The notes: generated from the sequence alone by a model not told the origin. Counted from the stretch's first letter, positions 7,210-14,420 are shown. The stretch is DNA of 40,517 bases from CAZDUS01 sp964609375 (GCA_964609375.1 CAZSSA010000011.1:1-40517), one strand, 5' to 3'. Program-made: numbers and translations.

Positions 7210-8319
7210 TCAGGGGTAGTTTCGGCAGAAAGCAAAATAAGTATGATTCCTGCGCACAAGGGGTCCTGAGATGGTAATCCGGCTTGGCCCCCCCCGGTAA
7301 CGATTCCTGAAGACCACGTCGAATGATTTCAAGTCGGGAGGGCAGGGGACTCTCGCAATAGCGAGTTGATCCGGAAGCGTTTTCCATGAACGTTCATCAG
7401 GGATTTCAACGGCAAACAGAAGAAGTCTTATCAAATCGCCAAGGTCTTCGTTGTGCAAAGCCACAGCGGAGGCTATGCCTTCCTTCAAGGCGATGCGAGC
7501 GACCGTTTTTGCCATACGGCGGGAGGCGGTTTTTTCCCGGCTGAGCGAGGCAATTTCTGAAAGATCAGTTAATCGATGGGTGGAGCCGAGGAAGTTCCCG
7601 TTGGCATATATCTCGGCGGTTCCCGATGGACCGAAGCCATCCATGTCGACGAGGCAGATCAGTTCCCATTTTGTTGGCTGAGGCATGGGAAGAGAATTAG
7701 TTTGATCGCCCGTCGTCATCACGCCAGTGGCATTGTCGATAGTCAATGAAGGGGCGAGAGAATCGGCTATCCGAAATTGATAGGCGGCGCCTGAGTCGTC
7801 ACCGGACATGGCCAGGCATAATCCTGCGAGATAACGGCTGTAGGCGTCATCCGGGAATCCGTTAAGATGCTCCTGGCGGTAAATGATGTTCCGAGCTTCG
7901 ACGCCAGCATCGTCCCAAAGCCCTTTGGCAAGGTAGTTGCGGGCCTGAAAGACATGGAGGTAAGTGCGTTCAAAGGGGAGGCCCCGGAATGCCAGAGCAG
8001 AGTCGTTGACGACCATACTGGCTCCGGCCTTGGTGACGCTGTGGGTTTCGAGGGATTCTTCCAGTTTGATGGCACGTGCAAAATCCTCGATACTGCCGTT
8101 GTAGTCGTGCTTGAGATGCCGGATCATGCCGCGTTCCATCAGGAAACGAACAGCATCGGGCCCATCAGGAATAGAGGCAAGATCCGTATCGGCCGCCTCC
8201 AGATTTCCCCTGTTGAAATTGCCCAACGCGCGATCGAGGGGTACCGTGGCGCAACCGGTGCCGATCCACAGGGCAAGTCCTGCAATGAGGAGGAGGCTTG
8301 GGCGCCAAGTCATGGGCAT
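7210..8319 (-). CDS. TPR lipoprotein, COG3014-like
   Basis: The 369-residue protein has a lipoprotein signal peptide ending IGTGC (C23). Its helical repeats (residues 30-200) match TPR spacing, and a C-terminal beta-rich region contains the segment typical of COG3014 proteins. The family has no firmly known biochemical activity. It lies 15 bp after the LpoB-like gene on the same strand, an arrangement seen in other Gram-negative bacteria, which suggests a role near the LpoB/peptidoglycan synthase complex. That functional link is inferred from context. The upstream ribosome binding site is weak, consistent with translation following lpoB. Confidence 0.75.
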   Translation of the reverse strand: MPMTWRPSLLLIAGLALWIGTGCATVPLDRALGNFNRGNLEAADTDLASIPDGPDAVRFLMERGMIRHLKHDYNGSIEDFARAIKLEESLETHSVTKAGASMVVNDSALAFRGLPFERTYLHVFQARNYLAKGLWDDAGVEARNIIYRQEHLNGFPDDAYSRYLAGLCLAMSGDDSGAAYQFRIADSLAPSLTIDNATGVMTTGDQTNSLPMPQPTKWELICLVDMDGFGPSGTAEIYANGNFLGSTHRLTDLSEIASLSREKTASRRMAKTVARIALKEGIASAVALHNEDLGDLIRLLLFAVEIPDERSWKTLPDQLAIARVPCPPDLKSFDVVFRNRYRGGPSRITISGPLVRRNHTYFAFCRNYP

Positions 8320-8334
8320 AACGCGCAGGGAAGG

Positions 8335-8958
8335 TTACCAGCCCAAAACGGGTTTGCTTCCGCCACGTGCACGTTCTTTCTGGGTTGTCCATGCAATCAG
8401 GCTAGTCTCAAGGTCTGTAATTTCGATGGTGAGCTGGTAGTAGACTTCTTCGCCCTTGGAGAGGCGGACTTGACGGGGTTCCTCCTTCTTGATTTCAATC
8501 AGGGAGCCGGTCAGCATGTAGCGTGCGCCCAATTGACGGCCGATAGCCACGCGGGTTTCGGTGGTACAGTTGGCGATTTGATAACCCTGTTCTTTCATCA
8601 TGTCATCCCGGCGGGTTTCATTCACGAAATCGGCCTTGCCATTGTTGATGACCACGGTGCGGATCGTGTCGGTGATGGCCTTTGTGTCGATATGGCGTGT
8701 GGTGCGGTTCTGAATGCCCATCACAACGAGAATTGGCTTTTTGCCGCCCTGATCCAATGTTTTCCAAGACGAGATGTCTGTGCCCACACTGTTGCCAAGC
8801 CAGCGTAAATCGCTGTAATCATAGCCAGTATCCATGGGTTTGGCGGTGGCAACATCCACTTCTTTTGTGGAGGCCCGGAAAGCACGGCATCCGGTGCTCA
8901 AAACGGCGATGGTGAGAATGACTAGTGAACCCTTCAGGTAATGAGAATAACGTGACAT
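8335..8958 (-). CDS. LpoB-like penicillin-binding protein activator lipoprotein
   Basis: LpoB is an outer-membrane lipoprotein that reaches through the peptidoglycan to stimulate the bifunctional synthase PBP1B. The 207-residue protein has a signal peptide with lipobox LSTGC (C24) and the fold pattern of the LpoB/COG3417 family: SDLRWLGNSVGTDI, PILVVMGIQNRT, then a TRRDDMMKEQGYQ region and AIGRQLGARYMLTGSLIEI. AGGAGG (8972-8967) lies 8 bases before ATG 8958, which sets the start; longer readings to 9165 run into the tRNA-Leu. First gene of a two-gene operon with the COG3014-like lipoprotein. Confidence 0.85.
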   Translation of the reverse strand: MSRYSHYLKGSLVILTIAVLSTGCRAFRASTKEVDVATAKPMDTGYDYSDLRWLGNSVGTDISSWKTLDQGGKKPILVVMGIQNRTTRHIDTKAITDTIRTVVINNGKADFVNETRRDDMMKEQGYQIANCTTETRVAIGRQLGARYMLTGSLIEIKKEEPRQVRLSKGEEVYYQLTIEITDLETSLIAWTTQKERARGGSKPVLGW

Positions 8959-8993
8959 GATGGAATCCTCCTGTTTAATGTGCGACTGACTCC

Positions 8994-9023
8994 ATGATAG
9001 TCCATGGGAGGGATGGACAACAA
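8994..9023 (-). promoter_or_regulatory. Putative promoter of the lpoB-like operon
   Basis: On the minus strand TTGTTG (9023-9018) and TATCAT (8999-8994) are 18 bp apart and about 36 bp before the lpoB-like ATG. An imperfect inverted repeat with CTCCATG and CATGGGAG arms covers the -10 region (about 8990-9010) and could be an operator. Confidence 0.4.
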
Positions 9024-9063
9024 TTATTTTTATTTGTTGCGAGTGATGAGTTAAAGATTGGGA

Positions 9064-9092
9064 TTGAGAAGGAAGGGTGAATGATATATAAA
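9064..9092 (+). promoter_or_regulatory. Putative tRNA-Leu promoter
   Basis: TTGAGA (9064-9069) and TATAAA (9087-9092) are 17 bp apart, ending 15 bp before the tRNA 5' end. Because the element inserted downstream of this point, the promoter still drives the reconstituted tRNA. Confidence 0.5.
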
Positions 9093-9107
9093 GCGCCTTC
9101 CATTCAT

Positions 9108-9193
9108 GCCGGAGTGGCGAAATGGCAGACGCAGTAGACTCAAAATCTACCGCCCGCAAGGGCATAGGGGTTCAAGTCCCTTCTCCGGCACCA
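9108..9193 (+). tRNA. tRNA-Leu(CAA), integration target
   Basis: Complete class II tRNA with acceptor GCCGGAG/CTCCGGC, anticodon stem GTAGA/TCTAC, loop CTCAAAA giving anticodon CAA, a long variable arm GCCC-GCAA-GGGC, T-arm with GGTTCAAGTCC, discriminator A and an encoded CCA (9191-9193). The 3' 61 bases are part of a 62-bp repeat found again at 16454, so the 3' half of the working gene is the copy brought or regenerated by the integrated element. Confidence 0.95.
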
Positions 9194-9194
9194 T
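9133..9194 (+). repeat. attL: 62-bp direct repeat in tRNA-Leu
   Basis: Identical to 16454-16515, running from the 5' anticodon stem (AGTAGACTC) through the CCA end plus one T. Flanks differ beyond both ends. The start in the anticodon stem fits a tyrosine integrase that crosses over in the anticodon loop, with the stem halves as core sites. Confidence 0.95.
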
Positions 9195-9338
9195 ACAAAA
9201 CCCCCTTAAAACACGCGAGTTTCCTAAGAAATAACGGTGTTTTTGTCTTTCATGGGTGTTTTTTCTCTTTCCCTCGCCTGCATGGCGTTTCACCCCGTTT
9301 CACTTCCATAAGCACTACATAAACACTACACCCTATCC

Positions 9339-9395
9339 GGTAGACTTTTGGGCTACTGCGTAATTCCCCCTTGTAGACTTCGAGACTACTGCGTA
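9339..9395 (-). repeat. Two inverted att-core-like repeats
   Basis: Two 24-bp copies (9339-9362 and 9372-9395, 33 bp apart) share GTAGACTT and CTACTGCGTA and differ at 5 of 24 bases. Each matches the reverse complement of the tRNA-Leu anticodon arm in attL at 19 of 23 bases, including the ACGC just upstream of the 62-bp repeat. They lie in opposite orientation to the tRNA. They could be secondary core sites, directionality-factor sites or remnants of earlier integrations. Confidence 0.6.
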
Positions 9396-9446
9396 TCCCA
9401 ACACCCGCGCCTGTTGCCGGTCGGGCCGCCTGGGGCATCCGGGCAC

Positions 9447-9488
9447 AAAAAGCCCGCCCCCAGCCGGTGAGGTGGGGACGGGGCGGCC
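9447..9488 (-). terminator. Rho-independent terminator of the element operon
   Basis: On the minus strand a GC-rich stem (GCCGCCCC paired with GGGGGCGGGC, one bulged base) with a loop of about 18 bases is followed by TTTTT (9451-9447). It starts 35 bases after the stop of the last element gene (9524). Confidence 0.6.
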
Positions 9489-9523
9489 TTTCCGGCGGGA
9501 GCATGTCCGCCGGTCGCCAAATC

Positions 9524-10051
9524 TCAATATTCGATTACGCGGGCTGGGGCCGTCGGGAGCGGGCAATCATCAATCCGCTGAAAACCGCGCCGCTTGGCCT
9601 CGCCCGGTTCGATCTGGTGGAGAGCATTGAAAGCCTCCATCAAGCGGGCAAACGCATCATGCCTTTCCCGGCGGAGTTTTGTCAGCCATGCCGGGGCGTA
9701 TTTTCGATCTTTTGCGATCTTTCGCCCGATGGACTCTTTCTCGTACATGGCGATTGTGTCCGCTTCATACTTTGCCTTTTTGTCGTGATACGTTTTCAAA
9801 ACCGTCGCGTGTTCGGTCGTAAGCCTTTCAATTTCTGCAACGGCGTCCGCCACCTGGCAATCATGCCGGGCCTTCTCAGCCGCCACAAGCCGCCGTTCAA
9901 TCACGGAAACGGTCGCCGCCAGGGTGGGGATCCGCTCGCCGTCTTCGTCACGTTCAAAGGCATCGTCAAGCGCCGTCCGTGCCTTTGCGAGTCTCGCCAG
10001 AAGTTCAGAGATTGTCTTTTCCGCCGCCGTCGTTTTCTTGCTTGCCGTCAT
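9524..10051 (-). CDS. Element protein, coiled coil, function unknown
   Basis: 175 residues, highly charged and mostly helical. A coiled coil covers about residues 10-110 (ISELLARLAKARTALDDAFE, then a second helix with TVSVIERRLVAAEKARHD), and a basic segment follows. There is no signal peptide or membrane segment. AGGA lies 9 bases before ATG 10051, and the gene begins 1 base after the stop of the preceding one. It is the last gene of the element before the terminator. No family recognised; a structural or assembly-interfering role would be a guess. Confidence 0.75.
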   Translation of the reverse strand: MTASKKTTAAEKTISELLARLAKARTALDDAFERDEDGERIPTLAATVSVIERRLVAAEKARHDCQVADAVAEIERLTTEHATVLKTYHDKKAKYEADTIAMYEKESIGRKIAKDRKYAPAWLTKLRRERHDAFARLMEAFNALHQIEPGEAKRRGFQRIDDCPLPTAPARVIEY

Positions 10052-10052
10052 G

Positions 10053-10289
10053 TTAGCCGTTCCTTTCCGTGTTGGATTTCATCTCACTTTTCAACGCGGC
10101 CTCGTTCGCGTTGTAAAACCGGGTCCGCTCCGCTGGGTCGGTCATAGCGTTGAACCGATCCCATAGGGGCGTCTTTGAAACCGGCACCGCCGGGGCCGCC
10201 GTCCGCGCCGCCGCCTTCAACGTCGCGACCTCTTTTTCCAATTCCACGCAACGCGCCCGCGCCGCTTCCAAATCTGCAACCATACTCAT
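10053..10289 (-). CDS. Small element protein, coiled coil, function unknown
   Basis: From ATG 10289 this gives 78 residues: a helical N-terminus (ADLEAARARCVELEKEVATL), a Pro/Ala linker and a C-terminal segment PLWDRFNAMTDPAERTRFYN. The start overlaps the stop of a 55-codon ORF by 4 bp (ATGA), the coupling style used elsewhere in this element. The same frame stays open upstream to GTG 10391, where it would add an HTH-like stretch (VAAKAGGGSERTIYR); third-position GC of that extension is lower than in the alternative frame. The start is therefore unresolved. Function unknown. Confidence 0.55.
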   Translation of the reverse strand: MSMVADLEAARARCVELEKEVATLKAAARTAAPAVPVSKTPLWDRFNAMTDPAERTRFYNANEAALKSEMKSNTERNG

Positions 10290-10453
10290 ATCTGCACCGT
10301 CACTTTCTTTTTTTGTAAATCCGGCCGCACCATGCGCCCGGTAAATCGTTCGTTCACTACCGCCGCCCGCCTTGGCCGCCACCCCATCCACATTGGGCGG
10401 GGCACCACATACGGCGCCTCGATTCTCAAACCGCTCGGGGGCGTCGGGATCAT
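10286..10453 (-). CDS. Possible 55-residue element protein
   Basis: ATG 10453 overlaps the TGA of the Nu1-like gene (ATGA), and its own TGA (10288-10286) overlaps ATG 10289 of the next gene in the same way. By-eye third-position GC over 10391-10289 is about 69 percent in this frame against about 47 percent in the competing frame. The product is basic and rich in Pro, Trp, Met and Arg, with no known domain. The double ATGA chain favours a real gene, but the odd composition argues for caution. Confidence 0.35.
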   Translation of the reverse strand: MIPTPPSGLRIEAPYVVPRPMWMGWRPRRAAVVNERFTGRMVRPDLQKKKVTVQI

Positions 10454-10830
10454 TCGCCCTCCGATGGTGTGATCTGGGCCAGATAGGTAAATCTCAATTC
10501 GTCAAACTCATTCGGTGTTGTCGCCAACCATTCCGCCGCGCCGTACTGACCCATCAAGTATCCGTTTGTGAAAGCATCCAGGGGGGCACCAGAGAGCCCG
10601 CCGGAAAGCACCCGCGTCATTTCTGGGATCCCGGTCACTCGAGCCTTGCCAGTGTCACACAGCCAGCGCCAGCACTCCGTCAAATCGTGCAAGTAGGTCC
10701 GGCGGGTCACACCGTCCTCGTCCGTCACAGGCACCGCCCGGTAGGGCATCCCGGCCTTTTGCCAGCGCCGAATTTGTCCGGGGGCCACTCCCAATTCCAG
10801 GGCCAGGCGCTTCGAGGAATACAGCTTCAT
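10450..10830 (-). CDS. HTH protein resembling phage terminase small subunit (Nu1-like)
   Basis: 126 residues. The N-terminus (SSKRLALELGVAPGQIRRWQ, then KAGMPYRAVP) lines up by pattern with the winged-helix DNA-binding domain of lambda Nu1 (KKQLADIFGASIRTIQNWQE, then QGMP), and the next segment RRTYLHDLTECWRW matches the Nu1 helix that follows. Such domains recognise cos/pac DNA in packaging; MerR- and excisionase-type regulators share the fold. No large terminase is present, as in satellites that borrow a helper's large subunit. It overlaps the previous gene by 4 bp (ATGA at 10830-10827). The TerS reading is pattern-based inference. Confidence 0.6.
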   Translation of the reverse strand: MKLYSSKRLALELGVAPGQIRRWQKAGMPYRAVPVTDEDGVTRRTYLHDLTECWRWLCDTGKARVTGIPEMTRVLSGGLSGAPLDAFTNGYLMGQYGAAEWLATTPNEFDELRFTYLAQITPSEGE

Positions 10831-11369
10831 AAATCAACCTCCCCGGCGTTGTGTTCTGTGGTTGTGAAACTGCCTTGTGCGAAAAGCCTCGGGCTCTCGT
10901 CACCTGCCCTTTGAGTAGGAGCCGCCGGAGTACCTTGCCCCACCACCGCCCCGAGGGCCGGGCACCGCTGAAGGGCCTGCTTAACAAGCTTGTGCGAGGC
11001 CTGGCCGCTTGTGTTTCGCGCCGCGCCGATTTCGCGCAATGTGCCGCCCGTCATCCGTCTTGAAATAACGTCACGGGCGGCGGGGGATATCGTGAGCCAT
11101 TGCCTCATGAAGCGAATAAGCTTTTCAACAATCGGACCGGGCACGTCTTGAAGCAATGCCTCGGGCTCAGGGATCACTTCATCATGGAAACGGATTTCAG
11201 CGTGTTCCTGTTCGTGGGGGACATACATTTCGCACCCGTTATCAAAAGAAACATCGCCCGTACCATTCGCGCCCTTAACGATTTCAGCGAATCCCCGACA
11301 GTTCAAACACTCGTCGTTCCCTTTTCCATCGTGGGGGCACTTGTGACAAAATTTTCCCGGTAGGCTCAT
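10827..11369 (-). CDS. Element protein with N-terminal cysteine cluster and HTH
   Basis: From ATG 11369 the protein has 180 residues. An N-terminal zinc-ribbon-like cluster (CHKCPHDGKGNDECLNC, with a later C) is followed by an acidic region and a C-terminal HTH-like stretch (SPAARDVISRRMTGGTLREI, then GAARNTSGQASHKLVKQAL) that resembles sigma-factor region 4 or transposase-type HTHs. It probably binds DNA and may control element genes. An in-frame GTG at 11405 would lengthen it by 12 residues and overlap the preceding gene by 28 bp; neither start has a good ribosome binding site. Family not recognised. Confidence 0.65.
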   Translation of the reverse strand: MSLPGKFCHKCPHDGKGNDECLNCRGFAEIVKGANGTGDVSFDNGCEMYVPHEQEHAEIRFHDEVIPEPEALLQDVPGPIVEKLIRFMRQWLTISPAARDVISRRMTGGTLREIGAARNTSGQASHKLVKQALQRCPALGAVVGQGTPAAPTQRAGDESPRLFAQGSFTTTEHNAGEVDL

Positions 11370-11377
11370 ATAACCAG

Positions 11378-11581
11378 TCAGGTCATCAACTGAGTTTTCC
11401 CGCACGTCACGCGGACCCAGGGCCGCCCCCGGCGTCGCTTTGGTTGAAGTGTCAAAACGTAGTGCGGGGATTCCCTCTTGGCTCGGGCGAAGGATATTCG
11501 AGGGGGCATCGTTGCCGGTATGGGTAGGGCCGCCGGGGTGGCCTCGGTTGCCGGGGTGGGGGTCTCGTTCTGGTCGTTCAT
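11378..11581 (-). CDS. Small basic element protein, function unknown
   Basis: 67 residues from ATG 11581: a Pro/Ala/Thr-rich N-terminus and a basic C-terminus (VLTLQPKRRRGRPWVRVTCG). AAAGG lies about 10 bases upstream. The frame continues open through the iteron array to 11815, but that extension reads the repeats as Ser-Thr-Met and is probably not protein. It is the first gene after the candidate origin. No family recognised. Confidence 0.5.
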   Translation of the reverse strand: MNDQNETPTPATEATPAALPIPATMPPRISFARAKRESPHYVLTLQPKRRRGRPWVRVTCGKTQLMT

Positions 11582-11598
11582 CTTGGCTTGCCTTTCTC

Positions 11599-11863
11599 TG
11601 TCCGCAATGGACAGCATCGTCTTGTTATTGTGGACACGGTTTCGATCAATGTTTATGCGGGTCTGTCCACAATGTCCGCAATGTCCACAATATTTTCGTA
11701 AATCGTTTCTAGGGGCTTTGGGGGGTAGGTACCCCCGCCGTTTAGGGTACCCTTCACCGTTTCTCCCTGATTTCAATTTTATTGTGGACATTGTGGACAT
11801 TGTGGACACAGTCAATGTTTATGCGGGTCAAACCGTGTCCGCAATAAATCGCTATTGTGGACA
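11599..11863. other. Iteron array, candidate replication origin
   Basis: Ten copies of a 9-bp motif TTGYGGACA lie in 265 bp. Left side: one reversed (11599), one forward (11628), three contiguous reversed (11664, 11673, 11682). Right side: three contiguous forward (11782, 11791, 11800), one reversed (11836), one forward (11855). The layout is a mirror image about a 91-bp spacer (11691-11781). The gaps between each triplet and its outer neighbour are both 27 bp, and both contain the direct repeat TCAATGTTTATGCGGGTC (11646-11663, 11812-11829). The spacer has AT-rich flanks and a GC-rich near-palindrome (11721-11736) plus the palindrome AGGGTACCCT (11744-11753). It sits directly downstream of the primase-helicase gene, as origins do in SaPI-type islands. 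Confidence 0.75.
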
Positions 11864-11872
11864 TTGCGTGCA

Positions 11873-14137
11873 TCAAGAGCCCTCCATACGACGGGCCCAG
11901 GCAGCGCGTGCGACTTCGATGTCGGGTAGCGCGTAAGTCCGCTTGCGGTTGCCTGCCTTCGGGCGTCCCAGTTCAAAAGGCAATCCGGTGTACTCCCGCA
12001 ACTGACGCCAAAACACGTTTGACGCGACGGTGTGCCGCTTCGACAACCTCCGGCAAAATGCCAGATAGCCTTGGTGGACCTCGTCGGCTTGCGCCTGCTC
12101 GGGCCATTCCTCCGGGGCGATTGACCTAAGGTCGGCATCCGCCAGATGGACGGCCCCGTCATCGAGGCAGCTTTGCCAGTACCCCCGGACCGGGTCGAGC
12201 GACTGCAATTTCTGATTCATCAATGCGTCGGTTCGCGGAGGTGTGCGGAGATTGACGTCCTGCCACGGGTGGTGCAGAAGGTCATACATCCACGCTTCCC
12301 GCCCGCCGGTGTCCATTTGATTCTGCAACGCCGCGAAGTATGCTGAATCCTGCCGGTGAATGTCCGCAACATCCAGGACAAACAGGCGGCGGGCGTCCGG
12401 GTCGGCTTGTACGACGTGCGAGCTATTTGACGCCATGATGAGGTTCATGTGCGACTCCGTCACGACGGGATCAATGCCCTTTGACTCGGTGGGCGTCCAT
12501 CGCTCTGTGATCAAGCCTTTCAGAACATTGGCGGCTTTGGGGTCGCCTGCAAAAACGGCTTCATCCGCGAACACAACAATTTTCCCCCGCAGGATCGAGT
12601 TGAACCGCCCGATGAGGTGGGTGTCATGGATGAGGTGAAGGAAATGCCGCCCGAATAACTGCCCGAAATGCTGGGCGAACATCCCCTTGCCAACACCCTG
12701 CTTCCCGCGAAGTACGACGGCCACCCCGGGACGGTCCCCTCCGGGCTCCTGAACCGCCCGCGCGCACCACTGCATCAAGTAGTCGAAATGCCGGTCGTTG
12801 CCGTCGCAAATGACGTCCAGCAGATGGTTGTACATCAGAGACCAATCCCCCGGCCTCGGGGCAACACCGAATCCGCGCCACAGATTGTAAATGGCTGATT
12901 CCGTCTTGCGGTTCGGGGCAAACACTACGCGTGCGTATGTCCGCCGCTGTTCGTGCTGCATCCACGCCGGCCAGAGTTTCACAACTACGGTCTTGTTGCC
13001 GGTCTTTACCGTCTGTGTTCGATTCGCGTAGAACGTCGCCCACGCCTCTGGTTTCGAGAATGTAACCTCATCACCCTCCTCGGTCACAATCACGGTTTGC
13101 GAGCCGACACGGCACACCCCATGCCGCGCGTTAAACTCATCCACGAATGACGGTTGTGGGAGGTCATATTTTGCCGCAAGGTGTTCGTAGTGCCGGGCCG
13201 CACAATGCGTATGCAGACACTTGAATGACGGTCGCCCCTCAAACCACATGACGCCCGCTTCATCCGCGCCGCCGGTGTGTTGGTCTGCCCAGGGGCATGT
13301 GAGGATCCACTTGTGCCCGGCGTCGCCCTTCGTGCCTGTTGCCACTTGGCGGGGGCCGGGTTTCAGGGAAGCCAGCTTCCCGCGAATCACGGTTTCCTCG
13401 AAACGGTCAACATCCTCCGGTGTGGTGGAGGGGGCGGTCGCCTGGGTTGCCGTCGCCAGCTTCGCCGCCTCCAGCCGGTCGTAGAGGTCTGTCAGGACAG
13501 CTTGCCGGTCTTCGATGTTCTTGGTGGACCCCTCGGGTGTGATCCCCGTCACGGTCATAAAAAACCGATCACAGAATATCTCAACACCGAACGGGAAGCC
13601 CACCGCACCGGGAGGATACTTCGCGCTTGTAACGCCTTCGAGCGTGCCCTTGATCCAGATATGCACTCCGCTACCACTCGGAGACATTTCCGTCCATGAA
13701 TTGAATGCTGCCACTAACTCCGCCGCCTCGGGGAGAAGTTCGCCTGCCTCATCAAGACAGTGATCTAGGTCTATGGCGGAAACCTCCGCATCGCTGGTAA
13801 AGGCGAATCCAAGACCCCCCAGCCAGCCGGGGGCCTGCCGTCCGATAAACCCAACGGCCTCCGCAAACGTGCCCCAGGTCGCCGGGTCGTTGCTCTTGCC
13901 ATTGCGCCCCGTTTTCGGGTCCACCGGGATTTTGTTCAGTTTTTGCGAGCCGTCGGTTTTCGGCACGGGCACGGCCCGATAGGCTAGCCACTGGGGAATT
14001 GTCCGCAACGCATCGGGGATTGCCTCAGGTCGTGAGCGGAAAAAAGAAGGACCACAGACAGCCCTCTCCCCGCCACCGCCCGGAAGCGGTTCGAGGGTGT
14101 CCGTGGAAGTTGTTTGTTGGGCGGTTTGGGCTTTCAT
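11873..14137 (-). CDS. Primase-polymerase/helicase replication protein (DUF5906 / NrS-1 pol-like)
   Basis: 754 residues combining several replication activities. An N-terminal archaeo-eukaryotic primase-type domain shows IDLDHCLDE (D123, D125) and a later SPSGSGVHIW (H159), the usual acidic and histidine motifs. A zinc-binding module spans about 281-312 (C281, H287, C307, H309, C312). A superfamily 3-like helicase follows, with Walker A GKQGVGKG (478-485) and Walker B VVFADEA (521-527). The arrangement matches phage NrS-1 polymerase and DUF5906 proteins, which start DNA chains at an origin and unwind it. GGGAGGGG precedes ATG 14137. Just downstream lies the iteron array it probably binds. It should let the element replicate after excision. 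Confidence 0.85.
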   Translation of the reverse strand: MKAQTAQQTTSTDTLEPLPGGGGERAVCGPSFFRSRPEAIPDALRTIPQWLAYRAVPVPKTDGSQKLNKIPVDPKTGRNGKSNDPATWGTFAEAVGFIGRQAPGWLGGLGFAFTSDAEVSAIDLDHCLDEAGELLPEAAELVAAFNSWTEMSPSGSGVHIWIKGTLEGVTSAKYPPGAVGFPFGVEIFCDRFFMTVTGITPEGSTKNIEDRQAVLTDLYDRLEAAKLATATQATAPSTTPEDVDRFEETVIRGKLASLKPGPRQVATGTKGDAGHKWILTCPWADQHTGGADEAGVMWFEGRPSFKCLHTHCAARHYEHLAAKYDLPQPSFVDEFNARHGVCRVGSQTVIVTEEGDEVTFSKPEAWATFYANRTQTVKTGNKTVVVKLWPAWMQHEQRRTYARVVFAPNRKTESAIYNLWRGFGVAPRPGDWSLMYNHLLDVICDGNDRHFDYLMQWCARAVQEPGGDRPGVAVVLRGKQGVGKGMFAQHFGQLFGRHFLHLIHDTHLIGRFNSILRGKIVVFADEAVFAGDPKAANVLKGLITERWTPTESKGIDPVVTESHMNLIMASNSSHVVQADPDARRLFVLDVADIHRQDSAYFAALQNQMDTGGREAWMYDLLHHPWQDVNLRTPPRTDALMNQKLQSLDPVRGYWQSCLDDGAVHLADADLRSIAPEEWPEQAQADEVHQGYLAFCRRLSKRHTVASNVFWRQLREYTGLPFELGRPKAGNRKRTYALPDIEVARAAWARRMEGS

Positions 14138-14141
14138 GGTG

Positions 14142-14420
14142 TCAGCCCCTCCCGCTCATAAGTTGTGAAACCTCGGATTCCAAGAACCCACAACCGCGCG
14201 TCCGTCCAGGTAATGTAATCCGGCGGAGGTGCCCTTGTGCGGCCAGCCCGTACACGGTCCGGGGGGTACAGTGTAAACGTGCCGCCACATCAGGAGCCTT
14301 GAGTATACGCGGGGCCTCCACAGCGGGGGCCGGGCTTTCCCGCAATGATTTCAGCAGGCGGGCTTTATCAGAGGCCGGGAGTGATTGAACAAGAAGTGTT
14401 ACGGTTTCAGCGGTTGTCAT
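14142..14420 (-). CDS. AlpA/excisionase-like helix-turn-helix protein
   Basis: 92 residues from ATG 14420, with AAAGG 7 bases upstream; an upstream ATG at 14495 is less likely. The C-terminal half (RILKAPDVAARLHCTPRTVY, then GLAAQGHLRRITLPGR and FLESEVSQLM) is the MerR-type winged helix of AlpA/Xis proteins, which bend att DNA to direct excision or switch on island genes. The N-terminal half is helical. It ends 4 bp before the primase start and lies in the position of alpA in Gram-negative PICIs. Its exact role, activator or excisionase, cannot be told from sequence. Confidence 0.75.
   Translation of the reverse strand: MTTAETVTLLVQSLPASDKARLLKSLRESPAPAVEAPRILKAPDVAARLHCTPRTVYGLAAQGHLRRITLPGRTRGCGFLESEVSQLMSGRG

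Larger units (their letters stand above)
9195..9523. other. Non-coding left end of the element
   Basis: About 330 bases with no convincing gene; the ORFs that cross it have no ribosome binding site and disagree in frame. It holds two att-core-like repeats (9339-9395) and the hairpin terminator of the leftward operon (9447-9488). The first 100 bases are AT-rich and may contain integrase arm sites, but I cannot point to a repeated arm motif here. Confidence 0.6.

Noticed and set aside
7867..8808. 313-codon plus-strand ORF
   Set aside because: It is antisense to two well-supported lipoprotein genes and shows no family pattern.
9122..9566. ORFs across the tRNA-Leu and the left end of the element
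   Set aside because: They translate a tRNA gene or a hairpin region, lack ribosome binding sites and give low-complexity products.
11378..11815. 145-codon version of the small element gene reading through the iterons
   Set aside because: The added residues are a direct translation of the repeats (Ser-Thr-Met runs); ATG 11581 has a better context.
11760..11870. Possible CRISPR array at the repeats after the primase gene
   Set aside because: Units are 9 bp, contiguous and in both orientations, which fits iterons and not CRISPR repeats.
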